Shown: positions 1 to 5,412, counted from the stretch's first letter. The stretch: 5,412 bases of DNA from Thiotrichales bacterium HSG1 (GCA_030378125.1 JAUCGN010000121.1:1-5412), one strand, 5' to 3'. The notes: a model not told the origin generated them from the sequence alone. Made by a program: numbers and translations.

Positions 1-370
1 TCGTAATGAATAAAGATAATAAACAATGGGTTTGGCTTGCCATTGACGTTGAAACTGGAGAAATTGTTGGTTCTTATACAGGTAGTCGAGATGCTCAAGG
101 AGCCAAAGGTTTATGGGATTCATTACCACCTGTTTATCGACAATGTGCGGTTTCTTATACAGATTTTTGGAAAGCATATGATGTTATTTTTCCTAGCAAA
201 CGTCACAAGTCTGTTGGAAAAGAAACCTAACAAATCGTATTGAACGCTTTAACTGTACCATAAGACAAAGAATTTCACGTCTGGTTCGGAAAACTTTTTC
301 CAAAAAGCTTTCAAATCATGTTGGAGCTATTTGGTACTTCATTCATCACTATAATGCTAATGTTGTTTAA
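1..370 (+). pseudogene. IS1-family transposase, 5' truncated by the window and frameshifted
   Basis: This is the catalytic DDE domain of an IS1-family transposase, which cuts and joins the ends of its own element. The first frame is open from the window edge and reads WVWLAID (first catalytic Asp, codon 45-47), then KGLWDSLPPVYRQCAV and SYTDFWKAY (second Asp), then KRHKSVGKET, and stops at 228-230. The family sequence continues in another frame from about 227 as LTNRIERFNCTIRQRISRL, with the catalytic Glu at 242-244, and ends IWYFIHHYNANVV before TAA at 368-370. A -1 shift near 227 rejoins the two parts. Compared with remembered IS1 proteins (GKETGxTNxIERFN), about four bases seem to be missing. 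RKTFSKKL also looks two residues shorter than the usual RKTLSFSKKL. The ATG at position 6 is internal, not the start. I see no clear slippery heptamer at the break, so decay is more likely than programmed frameshifting. Confidence 0.88.
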
Positions 371-390
371 TTTTATACCAACACTACTTT

Positions 391-403
391 GTTCAGGACT
401 ACC
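391..403 (+). repeat. Probable right terminal inverted repeat of the IS1-family element
   Basis: The bases GTTCAGGACTACC lie 20 bases after the transposase stop. On the minus strand they read GGTAGTCCTGAAC, an inward-facing end beginning with GG as in IS1-family elements. The matching left end is outside the window, so this rests on position and general form only. Confidence 0.45.
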
Positions 404-447
404 CTAACTTTATCTTGTAGGCCGATTTATTGGTGTGAGAAGAGCGG

Positions 448-491
448 TGTTATTTGGTAAATATTATGTTAAACAATATGCTAAAATAACA
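448..491. repeat. Imperfect palindrome with 8-base perfect outer arms
   Basis: TGTTATTT at 448-455 is the exact reverse complement of AAATAACA at 484-491. ATATT at 461-465 and AATAT at 475-479 add an inner pair almost on the same axis. The structure is AT-rich, lies between the IS1 remnant and the pilin-like gene, and has no T-run that would make it a clear terminator. It could be a leftover of a small mobile element, a weak hairpin or chance. Confidence 0.4.
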
Positions 492-507
492 GTGTGTTTA
501 AAATAGT

Positions 508-519
508 AGGACTTACGCA
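508..519. repeat. Solitary IS-like terminal sequence AGGACTTACGCA
   Basis: AGGACTTACGCA resembles terminal inverted repeats of several insertion sequences and miniature elements in cyanobacteria and large sulfur bacteria, as far as I remember. No inverted partner (TGCGTAAGTCCT) occurs in the window and no second transposase is visible. It may be a single end left after deletion, or a coincidence. Confidence 0.3.
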
Positions 520-618
520 TCAATAAGACAATAAGTTTATAAAATTGCATTAAATACAAAATTGGCTTTGATAATCTTTGTAATTATGGGACTATTGATA
601 TTGTAATACTATAAAAAT

Positions 619-622
619 AGGA
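619..622 (+). promoter_or_regulatory. Ribosome binding site of the pilin-like gene
   Basis: AGGA sits 8 bases before the ATG at 631. This supports that start codon, which also places the prepilin cleavage site nine residues from the N-terminus, as expected for a short type IV leader. Confidence 0.6.
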
Positions 623-630
623 ATGCTGTT

Positions 631-1077
631 ATGTGGTTTAAACGTTATAATTTTGGTTATTCACTATTGGAACTGCTCGTTGTACTACTTATATTTAGTT
701 TATTAGCGGGTTTAACAATTCCTCGTCTAGCCACTATGTATGACAGTGTACAAGTTGCCTTTGAACGAGATGAGGTACTCAATAGTTTAGGTGAATTGGG
801 TTATTTAGCATACCGTCAAAGCCATGATTTTGTCTTGACCAACTATCCACCATTATCTGTTCCTAAAGATGAATCAAAAGAAGATATAAACAACGATTAT
901 ATACAATTACTTGAATTACCTGAAGGTTGGAAGGTTTTGGTTAAAACCCCGATTTTATTTCGTGCTAATGGAATTTGTAACGGTGGAACTTTACAACTTC
1001 AATACCAACAACAAATATTTCAAGTCCAATTAAATCCACCATTTTGTAAACCTGAATTAGTAAACACCACTATTTAA
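631..1077 (+). CDS. Type IV pilin-like / type II secretion pseudopilin (GspH-like)
   Basis: This 148-residue protein carries a class III (prepilin) signal. A short basic leader MWFKRYNFG is followed by the cleavage site G9|Y10, the conserved Glu at mature position +5 (E14), and a hydrophobic helix to about residue 30 ending in TIPRL. Prepilin peptidase would cleave after G9, methylate the new N-terminus, and leave the protein in the inner membrane ready for assembly into a pilus or pseudopilus. The globular part has two cysteines (C116 in ANGICNGGT and C139 in PPFCKPE) that could form a disulfide. Size and layout fit minor pseudopilins of the GspH/FimT type, but the C-terminal domain is too variable to tell type II secretion from type IV pili. 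No other secretion or pilus gene is present, so it is an orphan here. It has its own ribosome binding site and converges on the glycosyltransferase gene with a one-base gap. Confidence 0.85.
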   Translation: MWFKRYNFGYSLLELLVVLLIFSLLAGLTIPRLATMYDSVQVAFERDEVLNSLGELGYLAYRQSHDFVLTNYPPLSVPKDESKEDINNDYIQLLELPEGWKVLVKTPILFRANGICNGGTLQLQYQQQIFQVQLNPPFCKPELVNTTI

Positions 1078-1078
1078 G

Positions 1079-2260
1079 TTACACAGCAACTGCCAATAAT
1101 TTAGCCACTTTAGTTGCCACTGTGTCCCAACTACTACCTGCAACTGCCTTTCTTCTATTTTCAATCAAACTAAAACCATCTTCTTTCAATGCCTTATCAA
1201 TACAAATTAAAAATTCAACATGTGAATTAGCATTATAAATCAATCTTTCATAAGCTTGGAAAGCTGGTAAGGTCATAACTACAGTGGGATAACCCAAAGC
1301 CAAATACTCTTTCAATTTGGTCGGATTACACATAATATTAAATTCATTTTGGATAAAAGGAATGATTCCAACATCAAAATGAGCAGCATGAGCAGCTAAT
1401 TCTTCTGGAGCAACTTGAGATATATGTTTAGTATTTTTCTCCGTTAATACTTTGGACAAATCCATCTGCTTAGGACCAATTAGTACCAAAGTACCCGGAT
1501 TTATGTGGCGGGCAATTTTAATCATTAATTCCACATCCATCCGATATTCATCCATGCCACCGTAAAAACCAACAATCGGTCTTGATAAACCTAACATAGA
1601 TTTAGGCATTGAAATTCTAGGCCCAGCCATTGGTCTAGCTGCCACAAATTGGTCAAAATCAACTCCATGTCCAATAAGTACAGATTTCTTTACCAAACTT
1701 TGCTCACGTTCCATCAAACCTTCATGTACATAAGCTGCTGCATCAGAAACCTTCAATAAACGTCTTTCCAAAGCTCCAACCTGTTCCTTATCAGCTTCTG
1801 GCAAAGTACTAAAATCATCACACCTGTCTGATACCACCTTAACCCACTTACCAAGTTCAACTGCTGGAGTCATAGTTGGCATAGAAACCAATGCTGATGG
1901 ATGCTTAATCTTTAAGCGCCAACACACAATTTTTACTTGCAATGCTAATAGCCAACCGTTGACTTGTAACATAGCTGGAGTGTAACGTGGAATAAAAATA
2001 GGACTGTAAATATACATTCCAGAAACCGGATCACGTTGTAGTCCTTTAGTTAAACTCTTGATTTTACGCCAATATCTTGACCACGCAATTTCCGTTTTAC
2101 CCGGAACTGGCATTCTCATTCCAATACTATTAATCCATACTGTTGGTACATGTTTAGCAATACGGGTTGCCATTCGCACTGAGGCGTGACCACGATTATG
2201 ATACCACCAGTCAACGTTGCCAAAATGAATAACTCCATCACAATGTTCTAATTTTTGCAT
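1079..2260 (-). CDS. Glycosyltransferase, GT-B fold, GT4-like (family 1 group)
   Basis: This 393-residue protein resembles retaining GT-B glycosyltransferases that move a sugar from a nucleotide sugar onto a lipid-linked or polysaccharide acceptor at the cytoplasmic face of the inner membrane. The N-terminal half begins with an IHFGNVDWWYHNRGH segment (residues 11-25), as in several bacterial exopolysaccharide transferases, and contains SDRCDDFSTLP (144-154). The HGVDFDQF segment (198-205) marks the hinge. The C-terminal Rossmann half starts at PIVGFYGGMDEYRMDVELM (about 228-246) and includes LVLIGP (258-263) and CNPTKLKEYLALGYPTVV (311-328). E318 is in the position of the last Glu of the GT4 nucleotide-sugar motif. 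There is no signal peptide or clear membrane helix. The gene begins 15 bases after the amidase stop, with a weak GGA nine bases before its ATG, so the two are probably co-transcribed. Donor and acceptor cannot be deduced; exopolysaccharide or other envelope glycan synthesis is the likely role. Confidence 0.8.
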   Translation of the reverse strand: MQKLEHCDGVIHFGNVDWWYHNRGHASVRMATRIAKHVPTVWINSIGMRMPVPGKTEIAWSRYWRKIKSLTKGLQRDPVSGMYIYSPIFIPRYTPAMLQVNGWLLALQVKIVCWRLKIKHPSALVSMPTMTPAVELGKWVKVVSDRCDDFSTLPEADKEQVGALERRLLKVSDAAAYVHEGLMEREQSLVKKSVLIGHGVDFDQFVAARPMAGPRISMPKSMLGLSRPIVGFYGGMDEYRMDVELMIKIARHINPGTLVLIGPKQMDLSKVLTEKNTKHISQVAPEELAAHAAHFDVGIIPFIQNEFNIMCNPTKLKEYLALGYPTVVMTLPAFQAYERLIYNANSHVEFLICIDKALKEDGFSLIENRRKAVAGSSWDTVATKVAKLLAVAV

Positions 2261-2275
2261 ATTTTGAAATCCAGT

Positions 2276-3454
2276 TTATCTACGTACTAACAATGTACTT
2301 GAATCATGGCTGGCAAGATAACCACGTATTCCTCGAAAGATAGCTTCTGCTAAACTCTGGCGGTAACGGGGATTATTTAATTTTTGTTCTTCTTTACTGT
2401 TAGAAATAAAACCAGTTTCAACCAAAATTGAAGGAATATCTGGAGAACGTAACACTAAAAAGCCGGCTTTTTGAACTCGATTGGAATGGTTTTTGTGCAA
2501 TAATTTTAATGAATTTAATACCTTTTGGGCAACTAACGCACTGGCTTCCAACGTTTTAGTTTGAGAAAGATCAAATAACACTTGAGCTAATAATTCATCT
2601 TTATCAGTTAAGCTAACTCCAGCTATCAAATCAGCAGAATTTTCTCGTTTCGCTAACCAAGTTGCTGCTTCACTAGTAGCACCTCTATGTGACAACATGT
2701 AAACTGATGAACCACCAACATTACTATCATTGGGATAAGCATCCGCATGGATAGAAACAAATAAATCTGCTGAATATTCACGAGCTAACTTAATCCGTTT
2801 TTTAAGTTTAAGAAAATAATCTCCGTTACGAATTAATACTGGTCGCATTCCATTTTGAGCAGACACTAAACTAGCCAGTTGCTTAGCTATGGCTAAAGTG
2901 ATAGATTTTTCATAAGTACCACCAATGCCAACAGCACCAGAATCTATACCTCCATGCCCAGCGTCAATTGCTATTACCAAATCACGTTTTTCTACTTTAT
3001 GTTGAAAAAGCAAGCTTTTTGGATTAGTCTTTATCTTTTTTATTGGCTTAGGTTTAAATGTTTTAGAAGCAGTCCTAGAATTAATTTCTATAACCAAGCG
3101 ATTACCAGCAGTTTTGTCTGGTTTTAATAGAAAACTTTTGGTACGCACTGATTTTTTTAAGTCCAATACTACCCGTAAATCATTTGTGTTACGAAAAGCA
3201 CTACGAATATTTTTGACGAAAGCATGTTCAGTTGGTACTTGTAATTTTTTTTTGGTCAATCTAGTATTTCTCAAATCAATGACTAACCTATGCGGTTTTG
3301 ATAAGGAAAAAATATTGTAGGAAACAGGAGCAGTAATATCAAAAACTATCCGGTTCGACTCCTGAAAAATTACTTTATTTATGTTGACAGCTGTTACTTG
3401 ATTTGAAATAAATAATAGTATTAAAAATAACTGAATATTTTTTATATAATTCAT
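2276..3454 (-). CDS. amiC: N-acetylmuramoyl-L-alanine amidase, AmiB/AmiC type
   Basis: This 392-residue periplasmic zinc amidase cuts the bond between N-acetylmuramic acid and L-alanine in peptidoglycan, mainly to split the septum at cell division. Residues 1-22 form a signal peptide (hydrophobic LFLILLF, cleavage likely after VTA). An AMIN domain, known to target such enzymes to the septum or peptidoglycan, spans about 23-125. A basic linker (about 130-157) leads to the Amidase_3 domain (158-385). Zinc ligands are H167 (IDAGHGG), E182 (TYEKSITL) and H236 (VSIHAD); the catalytic Glu is E346 (LVETGFISN). The segment at about 256-300 corresponds to the autoinhibitory insert of EnvC/NlpD-activated amidases, so activation by a LytM-type partner is likely (inference). 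The signal peptide fixes the start, though no Shine-Dalgarno sequence precedes it. AmiB and AmiC cannot be firmly separated; the usual amiB neighbours tsaE and mutL are absent, so amiC is a tentative symbol. Confidence 0.93.
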   Translation of the reverse strand: MNYIKNIQLFLILLFISNQVTAVNINKVIFQESNRIVFDITAPVSYNIFSLSKPHRLVIDLRNTRLTKKKLQVPTEHAFVKNIRSAFRNTNDLRVVLDLKKSVRTKSFLLKPDKTAGNRLVIEINSRTASKTFKPKPIKKIKTNPKSLLFQHKVEKRDLVIAIDAGHGGIDSGAVGIGGTYEKSITLAIAKQLASLVSAQNGMRPVLIRNGDYFLKLKKRIKLAREYSADLFVSIHADAYPNDSNVGGSSVYMLSHRGATSEAATWLAKRENSADLIAGVSLTDKDELLAQVLFDLSQTKTLEASALVAQKVLNSLKLLHKNHSNRVQKAGFLVLRSPDIPSILVETGFISNSKEEQKLNNPRYRQSLAEAIFRGIRGYLASHDSSTLLVRR

Positions 3455-3470
3455 ATATTTAATAGTGTAT

Positions 3471-3476
3471 ATTATA
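3471..3476 (-). promoter_or_regulatory. amiC: Possible -10 element of the amidase-glycosyltransferase unit
   Basis: On the minus strand a perfect TATAAT ends 16 bases before the amidase ATG, so transcription would start about 9 bases before the start codon. No good -35 hexamer is found at 16-18 bases. The region is very AT-rich, so a chance match is possible. The very short leader would fit the absence of a ribosome binding site. Confidence 0.4.
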
Positions 3477-3660
3477 CTTTTAGGATTGAGAACTTGTGTT
3501 GTCGTCTGAGCATTTTACAAAGCTCATAAGACTTTACCATCTAAATTAGATAAATTGCGATATAATATAACAAGATATTCAAATATGCAATAGTAAATAA
3601 TGGAAAAGATTATTCTGTATAATTTAGAACAGTCTATCATGTAGATAAGTAATAAATTTG

Positions 3661-3677
3661 CCCGTCTAAAAGACGGG
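3661..3677. repeat. GC-rich hairpin: 7-bp perfect stem with AAA loop (terminator or IS200/IS605-type end)
   Basis: CCCGTCT (3661-3667) and AGACGGG (3671-3677) pair perfectly around AAA in an otherwise AT-rich gap, and a run of four more G follows on the plus strand. On the minus strand it lies 55 bases past the maf stop codon and is followed by CAAATTTATT, so it could be a weak rho-independent terminator for maf. Short GC-rich hairpins of this kind also form the subterminal structures of IS200/IS605 elements and derived palindromic elements. No TnpA or TnpB reading frame is present. The structure is clear; its role is not. Confidence 0.55.
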
Positions 3678-3731
3678 GGGGTTAACCTTATTTTTGGAAA
3701 ATAAACTGAAACTTTGAACTCCATTATTTTG

Positions 3732-4331
3732 TTAAATAACCACAATTCCGTCATCTTCTAACATTCGCACTAAACGAATTAAGGGTAAACCAATTATAGC
3801 AGTTGGATCAGTGCCGTTCATCTGTTCAAGCAGTGCTATTCCTAAGCCTTCTGACTTAAAACTACCAGAACAGTTATAAGGTTTATCTATACTTAAATAA
3901 TTTTCTATTTGTGGCAAAGTTAGTTTGCGAAATACCACGCTGAAAACTACTACATCAATTTGGGTTTGATTTGTATCACTGTTATACACACATAAACCAG
4001 TTATGAAATCTACTTGTTTGCTACTAGCTTTAGTTAGTTGTTTAACCGCTTGTTCATGTGTACCCGGTTTGCCTAAAATAGTATTTTCTACTACTGCTAC
4101 CTGATCAGAACCAATGATTAAAGATCGTGGGTGAATAGAATGGGCGGAATATGCTTTTAACTTCGCCAACCGAGTAACAAGTTCAGTTGGTGATTCTCCA
4201 ATTTCTGGTGTTTCATCAATGTTAGGAGCATAAGTTGTAAAAGGAATATTTAAACGATTTAAAACTTCTTTTCTAAATGGTGAAGTTGACGCTAACACTA
4301 AGGATAATTTTTCAGGATTTGATGCTGTCAT
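3732..4331 (-). CDS. yceF: Maf-family nucleotide pyrophosphatase, YceF subfamily (7-methyl-GTP)
   Basis: This 199-residue cytoplasmic enzyme hydrolyses a nucleoside triphosphate to the monophosphate and pyrophosphate. E. coli YceF prefers 7-methyl-GTP and is thought to keep modified nucleotides out of RNA. Motifs in order are the nucleotide-binding LASTSPFRKEVL (13-24), the acidic DETP (39-42), IIGSDQVAV with the proposed catalytic D76 (72-80), GKPGT (87-91), and the C-terminal GSFKSEGLGIALLEQMNGTD (156-175) followed by GLPLIRL. The last block matches E. coli YceF much better than the dTTP/UTP enzyme YhdE. Length is close to the E. coli protein (194). The ATG places LASTSP at residue 13, a few residues deeper than in E. 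coli, and no good Shine-Dalgarno sequence is seen. The gene is divergent from yceD, as in E. coli, which supports both identifications. An extended -10 promoter lies about 38 bases upstream. The family is also annotated as a septum formation inhibitor. Confidence 0.95.
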   Translation of the reverse strand: MTASNPEKLSLVLASTSPFRKEVLNRLNIPFTTYAPNIDETPEIGESPTELVTRLAKLKAYSAHSIHPRSLIIGSDQVAVVENTILGKPGTHEQAVKQLTKASSKQVDFITGLCVYNSDTNQTQIDVVVFSVVFRKLTLPQIENYLSIDKPYNCSGSFKSEGLGIALLEQMNGTDPTAIIGLPLIRLVRMLEDDGIVVI

Positions 4332-4350
4332 ATGTAATTAGCTAGAAAAT

Positions 4351-4379
4351 TTGACACAGATTGATCATCATTATACCAT
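4351..4379 (+). promoter_or_regulatory. yceD: Likely sigma-70 promoter of yceD
   Basis: A perfect -35 hexamer TTGACA (4351-4356) is followed, after exactly 17 bases, by TACCAT (4374-4379), a four-of-six match to the -10 consensus. Transcription would start near 4386, about 35 bases before the proposed ATA start of yceD. The -10 shares bases with the oppositely directed maf promoter. Confidence 0.5.
4370..4378 (-). promoter_or_regulatory. yceF: Extended -10 promoter of maf/yceF
   Basis: The minus strand reads TGGTATAAT, a perfect extended -10 (TGn plus TATAAT), which needs little help from a -35. The hexamer 17 bases upstream, GTATAA, is indeed poor. Transcription would start near 4363, giving a leader of about 31 bases before the maf ATG. 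Confidence 0.6.
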
Positions 4380-4410
4380 TGAAGATGATTATTTATACAT
4401 ATATTCAATT

Positions 4411-4415
4411 GGGGA
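4411..4415 (+). promoter_or_regulatory. yceD: Shine-Dalgarno sequence GGGGA deciding the yceD start
   Basis: GGGGA ends six bases before the ATA at 4422 and is the only G-rich stretch in the yceD leader. It is too far (90 bases) from the first standard start codon, TTG at 4506, to serve it. It therefore argues for initiation at or next to 4422. Confidence 0.55.
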
Positions 4416-4421
4416 ATTTTT

Positions 4422-4946
4422 ATAGAAACCTTACCTAGATGGATTCATTCACAACACCTTGCAGTTAAAAAACGTAATATAATTGGGCAAATTGCAATTT
4501 CGGAATTGTCTGAACATTTGTGTGATAGTTTGTACGATACTGTTGGACATGTGCAGATTAATTGGCAATTTATTTTAGATGATAAACAACGTCCAACAAT
4601 TTCTGGTCAGGTACAAACTCAATTACACATGTTATGTCATCGTTGCTTAACACCAGTGACGATTTCAATTAACGTTAAAGTTGCTTTGGTAGTTTTTACT
4701 GAAGAACCATCACAATATGAAGAATTACTACCAGATTATGAGGCAATTGTATTGCCAAATAAACCGGTACCATTATCTAATTTAATAGAAAATGAATTAA
4801 TTTTAGCCATACCTATTGTAGCAAAACATGAAGTCTGTCCGTCTAATGAGTTTCAGATGCAAGATGAGGATATTGAAGATGTCGAAGATGTTGATAAACC
4901 GAGTGATAATCCTTTTAGCATGTTGGAAAAATTGTCAAAGTCTTAA
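4422..4946 (+). CDS. yceD: YceD family protein (DUF177), probable ATA start
   Basis: YceD proteins are required for normal 23S rRNA accumulation in some bacteria and plastids and are usually encoded just before rpmF (ribosomal protein L32). Counting from 4422 the protein has 174 residues, against 173 in E. coli. The N-terminus METLPRWIHSQHLAVKKRNIIGQ (if the first codon gives Met) matches the family's LPxxIDPxRLAxK opening. Next come a CHRC cysteine pair (C72, C75), an acidic middle, the conserved ENELILAIPIVAKHEVC, an acidic tail (DEDIEDVEDVDK) and the NPFSMLEKL ending. The first ATG, GTG or TTG in frame is TTG at 4506, which would remove 28 conserved residues. The frame is open up to 4389 and holds none of those codons upstream of 4506. 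The ATA at 4422 sits six bases after GGGGA. Whether it is a real near-cognate start, a mutation or a base error cannot be settled here. Gene identity is secure; the start is less so. Confidence 0.88.
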   Translation: METLPRWIHSQHLAVKKRNIIGQIAISELSEHLCDSLYDTVGHVQINWQFILDDKQRPTISGQVQTQLHMLCHRCLTPVTISINVKVALVVFTEEPSQYEELLPDYEAIVLPNKPVPLSNLIENELILAIPIVAKHEVCPSNEFQMQDEDIEDVEDVDKPSDNPFSMLEKLSKS

Positions 4947-5412
4947 ACAAAACCAATCATTATGGAATATGCATGAAATGAAGTCAGGAATTTTCAAAAA
5001 ATAAACTTACCCATCTGAAGGAAAAATAGTAATACCACATTTGAGTAATAAATTTGATCGAACAATCTGGTCTTCATGAGTTCCCTTTCCAGTTAGCTTT
5101 CCTTATAGACCTTTTAAATACAGAAAAGATTAATCAGATTTATGTTTGGTCGGTCTCATTACATTGCACCTACCATACAAGGTTCAGAAATACTTGGATT
5201 TTTTCCAAAATATATGTTTTTTATTGTCAAACTATTTTTAATTTTTTAACTATTTAGCTTGACAAGTAACAGAGTATATACAAGGCTGGGTGTTGACTAT
5301 TAAGAAAATTTAAACTTTGTTAAATATCAATTGATTATAAATATCACTTTGACATTTAGGCATATTTGTAATTTTCAAAATAGTCTAAGCCCATTACCGA
5401 AATATATAATTA
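4947..5412. other. Gene-free 466-base stretch after yceD
   Basis: No convincing gene is seen on either strand. The longest open frame (5054-5257, TTG start) encodes 67 residues rich in Phe, Ile and Tyr with no recognised motif and no Shine-Dalgarno sequence. The usual next genes, rpmF (L32) and plsX, are not present even as fragments I can recognise. TTGACA or TTGACT hexamers at 5259, 5293 and 5349 hint at promoters for a gene beyond the right edge, but none has a well-spaced -10. There is no clear rho-independent terminator after the yceD stop. Confidence 0.6.

Larger units (their letters stand above)
1..403 (+). mobile_element. Right-hand part of an IS1-family insertion sequence, degraded
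   Basis: The segment contains the C-terminal part of an IS1-type transposase followed by about 33 noncoding bases, ending in a likely terminal repeat at 391-403. The left part of the element lies outside the window, so the element's length and the target duplication cannot be checked. The transposase frame is broken, so this copy is probably unable to move by itself. The right boundary at 403 is an inference from the GGTAGTCC-type end (read on the minus strand); IS1-family ends typically begin with GG. Confidence 0.7.

Noticed and set aside
37..243. 68-residue frame in the IS1 region
   Set aside because: It is a shadow of the transposase, whose conserved residues are in the other two frames.
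3114..3320. 68-residue plus-strand open frame
   Set aside because: It lies wholly inside the AMIN-domain part of the amidase on the other strand.
3648..3660. 13-base direct repeat AGTAATAAATTTG, also at 5044-5056
   Set aside because: In an AT-rich window of this size about one such match is expected by chance.
3524..3754. 76-residue open frame on the minus strand overlapping the end of maf
   Set aside because: It overlaps the conserved maf C-terminus, crosses the GC hairpin, is rich in Ile/Tyr/Leu as expected for random AT-rich DNA, and has no recognisable domain.
5054..5257. 67-residue open frame after yceD
   Set aside because: It needs a TTG start, has no ribosome binding site and no recognised motif, and its composition fits random AT-rich sequence.
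5326..5335. Perfect palindrome ATCAATTGAT
   Set aside because: A 10-base AT-rich palindrome is common by chance and there is no gene or second site to link it to.
5259..5354. Three TTGACA/TTGACT hexamers (5259, 5293, 5349) as promoters of a downstream gene
   Set aside because: None has a -10-like hexamer at 16-18 bases, and the downstream gene is outside the window.
1..5412. CRISPR array, tRNA, rRNA or riboswitch
   Set aside because: I saw no regularly spaced repeats, no cloverleaf with conserved TTCGA-type arm, no rRNA motifs and no conserved riboswitch core on reading both strands; a profile search was not possible.

Overview
The window is AT-rich chromosomal DNA, and its conserved genes point to a gammaproteobacterium. 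The strongest evidence is a Maf/YceF gene transcribed divergently from a YceD (DUF177) gene, the arrangement seen in Escherichia coli and relatives, together with an AmiB/AmiC-type amidase. The low GC content, the IS1-family remnant and the scattered IS-like ends would suit a sulfur-oxidising Thiotrichales lineage such as Beggiatoa or Thiomargarita. That placement is a guess from general impression, not something the sequence proves.

Layout. Positions 1-403 hold the right-hand part of an IS1-family element whose transposase frame is broken near the catalytic glutamate. Positions 404-630 are noncoding, with an imperfect palindrome and a solitary 12-base sequence resembling an IS terminal repeat. 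A type IV pilin-like/pseudopilin gene (631-1077, +) follows. It converges, with a one-base gap, on a two-gene minus-strand unit: an N-acetylmuramoyl-L-alanine amidase (2276-3454) followed 15 bases later by a GT4-like glycosyltransferase (1079-2260). A 277-base noncoding gap contains the amidase's likely -10 element and a GC-rich hairpin. Then come maf/yceF (3732-4331, -) and yceD (4422-4946, +), which share a divergent promoter region. The last 466 bases hold no recognisable gene.

The identified genes are mostly envelope and housekeeping functions: peptidoglycan cleavage at division, glycan synthesis, a pilin-like surface or secretion component, removal of non-canonical nucleotides, and an rRNA/ribosome-associated protein. 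I see no previously undescribed multi-gene system. The most interesting point is yceD. Its conserved N-terminus extends 28 codons upstream of the only standard start codon, to an ATA codon correctly spaced from a GGGGA Shine-Dalgarno sequence. This implies a near-cognate start, a lost start codon or a base error. In addition, rpmF, the usual gene after yceD, is absent from the 466 bases that follow.
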